Shown here: one piece after another, positions 24,673 through 32,088 of the stretch
Numbering within the stretch: the first letter of the stretch is position 1
How the letters are laid out: every line of letters begins with the position of its first letter
From: Actinomycetes bacterium
GTDB taxonomy: Bacteria; Actinomycetota; Acidimicrobiia; Acidimicrobiales; RAAP-2
Direction: 5' to 3'
NCBI GenBank assembly: GCA_021823525.1
Contig: JAKANY010000002.1
Location: 103,700-167,699, forward strand
Length of the DNA: 64,000 nucleotides
Notes under the pieces: model-generated
Database searches by the model: none
What the model was told of the DNA's origin: nothing
What the model saw: only the letters and a program-made list of their open reading frames with translations
Position numbers and translations under genes: made by a program

Positions 24673-26004
24673 ATGCCTGAGCGACGCCACAGCGCGGGCG
24701 GGCGGCCGGGACGCCGCCACGGGCCGCTGGCCAACAGCGACCGGCTCGAGGAGCTCGGGGCGGCGATCGACCAGCGCGCCAATCCCACGGCGCGGCGCCG
24801 GCGGCGCGCGCCGCGCGGCCGGCGGCGTGGGGTCCGCATCACCGCGATCGTCGCGATCGTGCTCGTAGGTCTCGTGGTCGCGCTGATCGGCGGGGGATAC
24901 CTCTACGCGCGGTACCGCTTCGACCAGATCCCCAAGGTCAACGTGGCCGGTGAGCTGCCCCAGCTGTCGGGTCGACCCTTCAACATCCTGGAGATCGGTT
25001 CGGACTCGCGGGCGGGGCTGACCGGCCAGGTGGCGCGTCAGACGGGCGCCTCGGCCGGTCTCGTCAGCGGCCAGCGCAGCGACGTGGTCAAGATCATGCA
25101 CATCGACCCGGCCGCGGGCACGATCACGATCGTGTCGATCCCTCGCGACACGATGGTGACGCTGCTGGCCAACCAGCGCCTCTACGGCCGGTTCAACCGC
25201 ATCAACGTCAACTACGGCGGCGGGCCCTCGCTGCTCGCCCAGACGATCACGGCCAACTACGGCATTCCCATCAACCACGTGATCCAGGTGAGCTTCGCGG
25301 GTCTCATCAACGCCGCTGACGCCATCGGCGGGGTGTTCCTCGACTTCCCCTACCCGGCCAAGGACGCCTACTCGGGCCTGAACATCCCCCACGCGGGCTG
25401 CCAGCTGGTGACGGGCTTCCAGGCGCTCGCGGTCGCGCGGAGTCGGCACTACCAGTGGTTCCAGGGGGGTGTCTGGCACTACGACCCGACGAGCGACTTC
25501 GGCCGCATCGATCGCCAGAATGTGTTCATCCGCGCGCTGATCAGCCGGGCCAAGCACCTGTACAACCCGTTGACGATCAACTCGTTCCTGGCCAAGATCC
25601 CTCAGGGCATCACGCTCGACAGCGGGTTCACCCTGAACGAGCTCATCGCCCTGGCGGTGAAGTTTCACGGCTACAACCCGGCGAGCATGCTGACCTACAC
25701 GTTGCCCACGGTGCCCGCCACGCTTCCGGGTCTGGGCGACGTCCTGTTCACCCAGCAGCCCGAGACCCAGCAGCTGCTGGTGAGCGTCTTCGGCTCCTCG
25801 CTCCTGGCGCCGACCAACCCGCCACCGAACGCGCAGCTCCAGACGCCGCTGCCCCCCAAGATCGCGCCCACGACCACGACGACGATCGCGCATCCCACGA
25901 CGACCGTTCCGGCGAGGACCACCACGACCCGCCCGAAGGTCACGACGCCCGCCAACCCGACGAGCGTGGTGCCCTACTTCGACCCGGTGCCCTGCACGCC
26001 CTAG
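24673..26004 (+). CDS. LytR-CpsA-Psr (LCP) family cell-wall ligase
   Basis: 443-residue membrane-anchored phosphotransferase that attaches anionic or arabinogalactan-type polymers to peptidoglycan. Residues 1-55 are cytoplasmic and very basic; the signal anchor is about 57-78 (ITAIVAIVLVGLVVALIGGG). The LCP domain shows NILEIGSDSRAG, GQRSDVVKIMHIDP, IVSIPRDTMVTL and AVARSRHY, carrying the arginines and aspartates that hold the polyprenyl pyrophosphate. The C-terminal 90 residues are a Thr/Pro-rich linker without the LytR_C domain. Its TAG stop shares a CTAG with the sufU stop on the other strand. Confidence 0.9.
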   Translation: MPERRHSAGGRPGRRHGPLANSDRLEELGAAIDQRANPTARRRRRAPRGRRRGVRITAIVAIVLVGLVVALIGGGYLYARYRFDQIPKVNVAGELPQLSGRPFNILEIGSDSRAGLTGQVARQTGASAGLVSGQRSDVVKIMHIDPAAGTITIVSIPRDTMVTLLANQRLYGRFNRINVNYGGGPSLLAQTITANYGIPINHVIQVSFAGLINAADAIGGVFLDFPYPAKDAYSGLNIPHAGCQLVTGFQALAVARSRHYQWFQGGVWHYDPTSDFGRIDRQNVFIRALISRAKHLYNPLTINSFLAKIPQGITLDSGFTLNELIALAVKFHGYNPASMLTYTLPTVPATLPGLGDVLFTQQPETQQLLVSVFGSSLLAPTNPPPNAQLQTPLPPKIAPTTTTTIAHPTTTVPARTTTTRPKVTTPANPTSVVPYFDPVPCTP

Positions 26005-26462
26005 GCGCGCGCGGCGTCGTCGATCGCCTGGGTGAGGGTGTTCCAGGCGAGCGTCGCGCACTTGATGCGCACGGGGAACTTCACGACGCCCGCCAGGGCC
26101 GCGAGCTCGCCGTCGGTGCGAAGGTCGGGGGTGACGGCCGCTTCGGGGTCCGTCCCGTCCTCGTGCACGGTCATCATCGACTTGAAGCGGTCGATGATCT
26201 GGCGCACGTCGCTGAGGGGCTTGCCCTTGACGGCGGCGCTCATCATCGACGACGAGGCCTGGGAGATCGAGCATCCGTGGCCCGTGAGCTTGATGTCCTC
26301 GAGCACGCCGTCGCGCACGACCAGGTAGACGACGAGCTCATCGCCACACAGGGGGTTGAACCCCTCGGTCCGCGCCGTGGGGTGGTCGAGCTCGCCGCGG
26401 TTGCGCGGTGAGCGATAGTGGTCGAGGATGATCTCGCGGTAGAGGTCGTCCAGTCCGGCCAT
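26001..26462 (-). CDS. sufU: Fe-S assembly sulfur-transfer protein SufU
   Basis: 153-residue zinc-containing partner that accepts sulfur from SufS. The three conserved cysteines and the aspartate are visible: NPLCGDEL, GHGCSISQASSSMM and RIKCATLAWN. The 18-20-residue insertion between the second and third cysteine regions that separates SufU from IscU is present (KSMMTVHEDGTDPEAAVTPD area). ATG at 26462, two bases after the sufS stop codon. It is the last gene of the reverse SUF operon. Confidence 0.92.
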   Translation of the reverse strand: MAGLDDLYREIILDHYRSPRNRGELDHPTARTEGFNPLCGDELVVYLVVRDGVLEDIKLTGHGCSISQASSSMMSAAVKGKPLSDVRQIIDRFKSMMTVHEDGTDPEAAVTPDLRTDGELAALAGVVKFPVRIKCATLAWNTLTQAIDDAARA

Positions 26463-26464
26463 CG

Positions 26465-27700
26465 CTACCCGAACAGCTTCACGGTGGCCTGGAGGGCCTC
26501 GACGAGCACGTCGAGATCGCCGCGCAGCGTGTAGGGCCCCAACGAGGCGCGCGCGGTGGCCGCGAGCCCGTAGCGCCGCATGAGGGGCTTGGCGCAGTGG
26601 TGCCCCGGCCGAACGCACACGCCGTACTCGTCGAGCACCTGGGCGACGTCGTGCGGGTGCACGCCCTCGACGTCGAGGCTGAACACGCCCGTGCGCTCGG
26701 TGGCCTCTCGCGGTCCGATGACGCGCACCCGGCCGTCGACCGACTCGGCGAGCAGGTCGAGGGCGGTCACCGTCAAGGCGTGCTCGTACTCGGCGACCGC
26801 GTCGAGCCCCAGACCGGTGAGGTACCGCACCGCCGCGCGCAGGCCGGCGGCCTCGGCGATGGGTGGCGTTCCCGCCTCGAAGCGCGTGGGGCCGCTCGCG
26901 GGGACGAAGCCATCGGTGCGCACGTCGGCGATCATGCCGCCACCGCCGAGGAACGGCGGCATCGACGCGAGGATCGCCGCCCGGGTCCAGAAGACCCCGA
27001 GACCCGTCGGGCCGAGCATCTTGTGGGCCGAGAAGCACACGAAGTCGGCGTCCCAGGCGCGCACGTCGGTCCGCTGGTGGCCGACCGCCTGCGCGGCGTC
27101 GACCGCCGCCAGCGCACCGTGGTCGTGGGCGGCTCGCACCAGCGCGGCCACCGGGTTGCGCGTGCCCAGGACGTTGGAGATCGCGGTGAAGGAGAAGAGT
27201 TTGACGCCCTCGAACAGTCGGTCCAGGTCCTTCAGGTCGAGGCGGAAGTCGTCGCCGAGGGGAACGAAGCGGACCTCGATGCCGCGCTCCTCGCGCAGCT
27301 GGAACCACGGGACGATGTTGGCGTGGTGCTCCATCTCGGTGACCAGGACGACGTCGCCGGCCCGCAGGTTGGCCGCCCCCCAGGAGCGGGCGAGCAGGTT
27401 GAACGCCTCGGTGGTGTTCTTGGTGAACACCACCTCGTTCTCGGGGTCGGGGGCGCCGATGAAGCGCCCCACCTCGGCGCGGGCTCCCTCGTAGATCTCA
27501 GTGGCCTCATTGGCCGTCTGGTAGACGCCGCGGTGGACGTTGGCGTGATGCCCCGTGTAGTAGCGATCCATGGCCTCGATCACCGCGCGGGGTGGCAGCG
27601 TCGAGGAGGCCGAGTCGAGATAGGTGATGGGGCGCCCGTGGATCTCGCGCGTGAGCAGGGGCGTGTCGATGCGCACGCGGCGTGGGTCGAACGACGTCAT
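26465..27700 (-). CDS. sufS: Cysteine desulfurase SufS
   Basis: 411-residue group II PLP cysteine desulfurase that takes sulfur from cysteine and hands it to SufU. YLDSASSTLPPRAVIEAM at the N-terminus, the PLP lysine in CFSAHKMLGPTGLG and the catalytic cysteine loop RPGHHCAKPLMRRYG near the C-terminus are diagnostic. The length is normal. ATG start overlapping the sufC copy 2 stop (ATGA), so translation is coupled. Confidence 0.94.
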   Translation of the reverse strand: MTSFDPRRVRIDTPLLTREIHGRPITYLDSASSTLPPRAVIEAMDRYYTGHHANVHRGVYQTANEATEIYEGARAEVGRFIGAPDPENEVVFTKNTTEAFNLLARSWGAANLRAGDVVLVTEMEHHANIVPWFQLREERGIEVRFVPLGDDFRLDLKDLDRLFEGVKLFSFTAISNVLGTRNPVAALVRAAHDHGALAAVDAAQAVGHQRTDVRAWDADFVCFSAHKMLGPTGLGVFWTRAAILASMPPFLGGGGMIADVRTDGFVPASGPTRFEAGTPPIAEAAGLRAAVRYLTGLGLDAVAEYEHALTVTALDLLAESVDGRVRVIGPREATERTGVFSLDVEGVHPHDVAQVLDEYGVCVRPGHHCAKPLMRRYGLAATARASLGPYTLRGDLDVLVEALQATVKLFG

Positions 27701-28455
27701 CGGGCCACCGCCCGCCAGGTGTCGTAGCCCTGGTGCTCGATGGTCTGGGCCAGCTCCGCGCCCCCGGTGTCGACGATGCGCCCGTCGATGAGGATGTGGA
27801 CCCGGTCCGGCTCGATCTCCTCGAGGAGCTTGACGTAGTGGGTGACCACGACGATGCCCAGCTCACCGCGGCGCTCCCGGACGGTACGCACGCCTCGCGC
27901 GACCACGCGCAGGGCGTCGATGTCCAGGCCCGAGTCGGTCTCGTCGAGCAGCGCAACCACCGGATCGAGCAGCGCCATCTGGAGAACCTCGTTGCGCTTG
28001 CGCTCGCCGCCGCTGAAGCCTTCGTTCAGGTGGCGCTCGGCGAACGCGGGATCCATCCCGAGGCGCTCCATCCACTCCATCAGCTCGAGGCGCACCTCGA
28101 GCACCGAGAGCTGCTCGACGCCCCGTCGGGCCAGCATCGCCTGGCGGAGGAACTGGATGACCGACACCCCGCTGATCGCCTCGGGGTACTGGAAGGCCAA
28201 GAAGACGCCCGAGCGCGCTCGCGCGTCGGGCGTCCAGTCCGCGATGTCCTGTCCGCGAAAGAGGATCTGGCCGCTGGTCAGGTGATATCCAGGGTGACCC
28301 ATGATGAGGCTGGCCAGTGTCGACTTGCCTGCGCCATTGGGACCCATAAGGGCGTGGACCTCGCCCGCGCGCACGGTGAGGTCGACGCCACGCAGGATCG
28401 TCGTCCCGTCAGCCTCGGCGTGCACGTCGCGCAACTCCAGGAGCGTCTCAGACAC
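27697..28455 (-). CDS. sufC: SufC ATPase, copy 2 (sufSU operon)
   Basis: 252-residue ABC ATPase closer to textbook SufC than the copy at 23924: Walker A MGPNGAGKST, Q-loop FLAFQYPEAISGVS, signature FSGGERKRNEVLQMALL, Walker B VALLDETDSGLDIDAL and THYVKLL. It leads the reverse operon sufC-sufS-sufU. Both copies keep every ATPase motif, so they may form a heterodimer or serve different scaffold complexes. GTG start with TAGGCT 6 nt upstream. Confidence 0.92.
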   Translation of the reverse strand: MSETLLELRDVHAEADGTTILRGVDLTVRAGEVHALMGPNGAGKSTLASLIMGHPGYHLTSGQILFRGQDIADWTPDARARSGVFLAFQYPEAISGVSVIQFLRQAMLARRGVEQLSVLEVRLELMEWMERLGMDPAFAERHLNEGFSGGERKRNEVLQMALLDPVVALLDETDSGLDIDALRVVARGVRTVRERRGELGIVVVTHYVKLLEEIEPDRVHILIDGRIVDTGGAELAQTIEHQGYDTWRAVAR

Positions 28456-28461
28456 GTCCGC

Positions 28462-28467
28462 AGCCTA
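28462..28467 (-). promoter_or_regulatory. Leaderless -10 hexamer before sufC copy 2
   Basis: TAGGCT on the minus strand lies 6 nt before the GTG at 28455. This is the only promoter signal seen for the reverse SUF operon. Confidence 0.55.
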
Positions 28468-28555
28468 ACGGGCGTCCTCCCCGCTCCCTTCGGGCTCGAC
28501 CGGCGGCCGCGAGTCCCAGCGCGGGAGATTGAGTAGTCTCGCAGGTGCCACACCG

Positions 28556-28567
28556 TACTGGGCAGTA
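28556..28567 (+). promoter_or_regulatory. Short inverted repeat before the acyl-CoA dehydrogenase at 28584
   Basis: TACTG-GG-CAGTA is an imperfect palindrome with perfect 5-bp arms, 16 nt before the ATG. A TAGTCT box lies at 28533-28538, so a repressor bound here would sit just downstream of the -10. The site is short and could be chance. Confidence 0.25.
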
Positions 28568-28583
28568 GGAACTGAGGGCGACC

Positions 28584-29699
28584 ATGAATTTCGGTTTCAC
28601 CGACGAGCAGGACGAGCTTCGCAGGATGGTCCGCCGCTTCCTTGAGGAGAAGTCTCCCGAGAGTGAGGTTCGTCGTCTCATGGCGACCCCCGAGGGCTAC
28701 GACGCGGCGGTGTGGCGCCAGATGGCCGACGAGATGGCGCTCCAGGGCCTGGCCATCCCCGAGGAGTTCGGGGGGCAGGGCTTCGGTCCGGTCGAGCTGT
28801 ACGTCGTGTTCGAGGAGATGGGAGCGGCGTTGCTGTGCGCCCCGTTCTTTGCCACCGTGGCCCTGGCGGCGCCGGCGATCATGGCGGTGGGCACTCCCGA
28901 GGACCAGCGCCGGCTCCTGCCGGGGATCGCCGACGGGACGACGATCGCGACGCTCGCGCTCACCGACGACGGGGGCTCGTGGGACCTGGCCGACACCTCG
29001 ACCCTCGCGCACGAGGGCGACCACGGCTGGACGGTCTCGGGGGTGCGCAGCTACGTGCTCGACGGCGCGGTCGCCTCGCTCATCCTGGTTCCCGCCAAGA
29101 CGACGAGCGGCCTGTCGCTGTTCGCCGTCGAGGCGGGTGCACCCGGGATGTCGGTCGAGGCCCTCGCCACCATGGACCAGACGCGCAAGCAGGCGCGCCT
29201 GACCTTCGCCGCGACGCCCGCGACCCTGGTCGGTGCCGAGGGTGCCGCCGCGGAGGGGCTGGCCACCGCGGTGCAGGTGGCCCTCGCGGCGCTGGCCGCC
29301 GAGCAGGTGGGCGGCGCCCAGCGGGTGCTCGACAACGCGGTCGCCTACGCCAAGGAGCGCATCCAGTTCGGGCGACCCATCGGCTCGTTCCAGGCGATCA
29401 AGCACAAGTGCGCCGACATGCTCCTCGACGTCGAGTCCGCGAAGTCGGCGGCCTACTACGCCGCGTGGGCCGCCCAGGAGAAGAGCTCCGAGCTGCCGAT
29501 CGCGGCCAGCCTGGCCAAGTCGTTCTGCTCCGAGGCCTACTTCCACTGCGCCGCGGAGAACATCCAGATCCACGGCGGCATCGGCTTCACCTGGGAGCAC
29601 CACGCGCACCTCTACTTCAAGCGTGCGAAGAGCTCCGAACTGCTCTTTGGCGATCCCGCCTACCACCGCAACCTCCTGGCCCAGCATCTGGGCATCTGA
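28584..29699 (+). CDS. Acyl-CoA dehydrogenase
   Basis: 371-residue family member of the diverged type found as FadE-like subunits in actinobacteria. It has FTDEQDELRRMVRRFLEE at the N-terminus, FGRPIGSFQAIKHKCADMLL in the C-terminal helical domain, and QIHGGIGFTWEHHAHLYFKR, a sequence typical of the mycobacterial steroid/branched-acyl FadE heterotetramers. The usual flavin loop TEPxxGSD is altered to ALTDDGGSWD and no catalytic glutamate can be assigned with confidence, so it might need a partner subunit. A GAGGG site precedes the ATG. Confidence 0.85.
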   Translation: MNFGFTDEQDELRRMVRRFLEEKSPESEVRRLMATPEGYDAAVWRQMADEMALQGLAIPEEFGGQGFGPVELYVVFEEMGAALLCAPFFATVALAAPAIMAVGTPEDQRRLLPGIADGTTIATLALTDDGGSWDLADTSTLAHEGDHGWTVSGVRSYVLDGAVASLILVPAKTTSGLSLFAVEAGAPGMSVEALATMDQTRKQARLTFAATPATLVGAEGAAAEGLATAVQVALAALAAEQVGGAQRVLDNAVAYAKERIQFGRPIGSFQAIKHKCADMLLDVESAKSAAYYAAWAAQEKSSELPIAASLAKSFCSEAYFHCAAENIQIHGGIGFTWEHHAHLYFKRAKSSELLFGDPAYHRNLLAQHLGI

Positions 29700-29703
29700 C
29701 CGC

Positions 29704-30447
29704 GTGCTCACCCACGAGCGCCTCGAGATCGACGGCACCTACCTCGATCTCAAGGTGGCGGCCGGGTCCCGCGCAGCAGCGGGGCGCACCCTGATCCTCG
29801 TCCACGGCCTGCCGCGCGCGGCGGGCATGGGGCGTCACGCCGCCGGACTGCTGCCCGAGCTGGCCGAGCATCTGGCCGCCGAGTCGGGGTGGAGCGTCGC
29901 GACTGGGACACTGTCGGGCGTCGGGGGCAGCACGGGCACCTTCTCGGCTCCGCGCTGGCGGCGCGACCTGGGCCGGGTGATCGACTGGGCCGCGGTGGGA
30001 GACGCCCGCATCTCGCTCGCGGGCTTCGGCTTCGGAGGTGCTCTGGCCCTCGCGGTGGCCGCCGACGACGAGCGAGTGCGCGGCGTGGCGACCTTCGCTG
30101 CGCCGGCGCACCTGGAGGCCTGGTGCGGCTCGGCCGAGCACCTGCGCCAGCGCACGATCGAGGCGGGCGTGGTCTCGTCCATCGAGGAGCTCCCCGAGGC
30201 CGACGAGCTGCGCGCGGGCGTGCTGGCGGTGGCGCCGCTGGAGGCCGTGACGCGGATCCCGCCGCGCCGGCTGCTGGTGGGCCACGGGACCGACGACGTG
30301 GAGGTGCCGGTGTCCGACGCGCGCGACCTCGTCGACGCGGCGGACGGACGGGCCGAACTGCGGCTAATCCAGGGTGCGGGGCATCAGTTGCGGGCCGACC
30401 CCCGGATGGTCGCCACCCTGCTCGGCTGGCTCGACCGCCACCGCTGA
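29704..30447 (+). CDS. Alpha/beta hydrolase-fold protein lacking the nucleophile serine
   Basis: 247 residues. The fold is clear: ILVHGLPRAAGMG (oxyanion HG loop), a nucleophile-elbow position LAGFGFGGALAL, the acid strand LLVGHGTDDVEVPV and the histidine in IQGAGHQLRAD. In this subgroup the elbow normally reads G-F-S-F-G-G; here residue 109 is glycine (codon GGC at 30028-30030), so classical serine hydrolysis should be impossible. It may be a non-catalytic or altered-function member. GTG start 4 nt after the acyl-CoA dehydrogenase stop, so an operon is likely. It overlaps thiE tail-to-tail by 84 bp. Confidence 0.75.
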   Translation: MLTHERLEIDGTYLDLKVAAGSRAAAGRTLILVHGLPRAAGMGRHAAGLLPELAEHLAAESGWSVATGTLSGVGGSTGTFSAPRWRRDLGRVIDWAAVGDARISLAGFGFGGALALAVAADDERVRGVATFAAPAHLEAWCGSAEHLRQRTIEAGVVSSIEELPEADELRAGVLAVAPLEAVTRIPPRRLLVGHGTDDVEVPVSDARDLVDAADGRAELRLIQGAGHQLRADPRMVATLLGWLDRHR

Positions 30448-31074
30448 GCGCGCCGCCAGAGCCTCGTCGAGGCGCTGGCGCACCGCGGCGGCCGCCCGGC
30501 GCGGGTCGGCGGCCTCGACGACGGCGCGCACGACCACGAAGCGCTCCATCCCCGCTGCCACCAGGTCCGCGACGTTGTGCGGTCCGACCCCGCCGGTCAC
30601 GAACACCGGTCGCCCGGCCGTGCGCGTCGCCTCCACGGCGTAGGCGACGCCGGTGCCAGCCCGACCCGGCTTGGTCGGCGTGGGGACGATCGGCCCGGCG
30701 CTCAGGTAGGTCGCATCGAGACCTCGGGCGCGCGCGAGTTCGGCGGGCGCGTGCGTCGAGAGCCCGACGATCGCCTGGTCCCCGAGCACCGCGCGGCATC
30801 GTTCGACGGGCACGTCGTCCTGGCCGACGTGGACGCCGTCGGCTTCGAGGTCGGCCGCCAGGGTCGGGTCGTCGTTGACGATGAACGGGACGCCGGCGTC
30901 ACGGCACAGGTCCGCGAGCAGCCGTCCGGCGACGAGCTGACGCGAGCGGTCCGTGGACTTGTCGCGCAGCTGGACGACGTCGACACCCCCGTCGAGGGCC
31001 GCGCGCACCAGCCGGGCCACGTCGTCGCGGGCCCCGACGCACAGGTACAGGCGCCGATCGGCGAGGGTGAGCAC
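30364..31074 (-). CDS. thiE: Thiamine-phosphate synthase
   Basis: 236-residue TIM-barrel enzyme joining HMP-pyrophosphate and thiazole phosphate to make thiamine phosphate. Motifs: GVDVVQLRDKSTDRSRQL (pyrophosphate/Mg region), FIVNDDPTLAADLEADGVHV, GLSTHAPAEL, YLSAGPIVPTPTKPGR and VFVTGGVGPHNVADLVAAG. A C-terminal tail of about 25 residues (VEPAEQGGDHPGVG onward) is extra and lies over the hydrolase gene on the other strand. GTG start with TAGAGT 6 nt upstream. No other thiamine gene is nearby. Confidence 0.92.
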   Translation of the reverse strand: MLTLADRRLYLCVGARDDVARLVRAALDGGVDVVQLRDKSTDRSRQLVAGRLLADLCRDAGVPFIVNDDPTLAADLEADGVHVGQDDVPVERCRAVLGDQAIVGLSTHAPAELARARGLDATYLSAGPIVPTPTKPGRAGTGVAYAVEATRTAGRPVFVTGGVGPHNVADLVAAGMERFVVVRAVVEAADPRRAAAAVRQRLDEALAARSAVAVEPAEQGGDHPGVGPQLMPRTLD

Positions 31075-31080
31075 GCCGTC

Positions 31081-31086
31081 ACTCTA
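31081..31086 (-). promoter_or_regulatory. Leaderless -10 hexamer before thiE, inside a palindrome
   Basis: TAGAGT on the minus strand lies 6 nt before the GTG at 31074. It is half of the perfect 10-bp palindrome ACTCTAGAGT (31081-31090), which sits between thiE and the divergent Rrf2 gene and could be an Rrf2 autoregulatory site. Confidence 0.5.
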
Positions 31087-31121
31087 GAGTCGCCTCGCAC
31101 GTGCGCCCCGGGCGGCTGGGG

Positions 31122-31127
31122 CAGAAT
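31122..31127 (+). promoter_or_regulatory. Leaderless -10 hexamer before the Rrf2 regulator
   Basis: CAGAAT, a near match to TANNNT, lies 6 nt before the GTG at 31134 and supports that start over the GTG at 31101. Confidence 0.45.
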
Positions 31128-31133
31128 GGGGAC

Positions 31134-31592
31134 GTGCAGATCCCCGCCAAGGCCGAGTACGCCATTCGAGCGTTGCTCACGCTGGCGGGCAGCCCCACCT
31201 CGGTCAGCGCCGAGCATCTCGCGGCCGAGCAGGGCCTGCCCGCCAAGTTCCTCGGAGCGATCCTCTCGGACCTCCGCCGCGGTGGGCTCGTCAGCAGCCA
31301 GCGCGGTCCCGAGGGTGGATTCCGCCTCGCCCGCGACGCGGACAGCATCTGCATCGCCGATGTCCTGCGCGTGGTGACCGGGCCGATGGCCGGGGTGCGG
31401 GGGATGCGTCCCGAGACCTTGAGCTACGGGGGGGAGGCCACGTACCTGCGCGACGTGTGGGTCGCCGTGCGCGGAGCCCTGCGCGAGGTCCTCGAGCACG
31501 TCAGCGTCGGGCAGATCCTGCGCGGCGAGCTTCCCGAGTCGGTCACGAGGTTCACGCGGGATCCCGACGCCTGGGTCACGCGGCAGCGGTGA
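31134..31592 (+). CDS. Rrf2-family transcriptional regulator
   Basis: 152-residue winged-helix regulator. The start VQIPAKAEYAIRALLTLAG and the recognition segment AEHLAAEQGLPAKFLGAILS with GLVSSQRGPEGGFRLARD are typical of Rrf2 proteins. IscR, NsrR and RirA bind an Fe-S cluster through three cysteines after the wing; here that region (GPMAGVRGMRPETLSYGG) has none, and the only cysteine is in SICIADV. It may sense without a cluster or use an RsrR-like site. Targets are unknown; palindromes before this gene and before sufB share half-site features. It overlaps rnhA by 4 bp. Confidence 0.87.
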   Translation: MQIPAKAEYAIRALLTLAGSPTSVSAEHLAAEQGLPAKFLGAILSDLRRGGLVSSQRGPEGGFRLARDADSICIADVLRVVTGPMAGVRGMRPETLSYGGEATYLRDVWVAVRGALREVLEHVSVGQILRGELPESVTRFTRDPDAWVTRQR

Positions 31593-32041
31593 ACGTCGTC
31601 TACACCGATGGCGCGTGCCGGGGCAATCCCGGTCCGGGGGGCTGGGCCTGGGCCGTCTCGTCCGAGCACTACGGCAGTGGTGCCGAGGCGCACACCACGA
31701 ACCAGCGCATGGAGCTGCGCGCGGTGCTCGAGGCGCTGCGGGTCCTGGGAACCGATGATCTCGAGGTCGTCAGCGACTCCTCCTACGTCGTGAAGTGCTT
31801 CCACGACCGGTGGTACGAGGGGTGGCGCGGCCGCGGGTGGCGCAACACGCAGGGTCGGCCGGTGGCCAACCGTGACCTGTGGGAGCCCCTGATCGACCAG
31901 GTGATGACGGCCCAGACCGTCCGATTCCGGTGGGTCAAGGGTCACGCGGGCGAGCCCCTCAACGAGTTCGTCGACCTCCTGGCCACGGCTGCGGCGGATC
32001 GCCAGCGCGGCGAGTCGCGGCTGCCGGCTCCGCCGACCTGA
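31589..32041 (+). CDS. rnhA: Ribonuclease HI
   Basis: 150-residue enzyme that degrades RNA in RNA-DNA hybrids. Catalytic residues are visible: Asp in YTDGACRGNPGPGGW, Glu in TTNQRMELRAVLEAL, Asp in VVSDSSYVV and a fourth Asp in LNEFVDLLAT. The basic handle WYEGWRGRGWRNTQGRPVAN is present. The GTG start overlaps the Rrf2 stop (GTGA), so both are translated from one transcript. Confidence 0.93.
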   Translation: MNVVYTDGACRGNPGPGGWAWAVSSEHYGSGAEAHTTNQRMELRAVLEALRVLGTDDLEVVSDSSYVVKCFHDRWYEGWRGRGWRNTQGRPVANRDLWEPLIDQVMTAQTVRFRWVKGHAGEPLNEFVDLLATAAADRQRGESRLPAPPT

Positions 32042-32088
32042 ACATTAGGATTCTCTGGTCGGGAGCGGTCGAGGGAAAGGGACGGAAC

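Noticed and set aside
25860-25980. ACG/ACC-rich simple repeat in the LCP gene
   Set aside because: It encodes a Thr/Pro-rich linker typical of secreted actinobacterial proteins and is not a separate repeat element.
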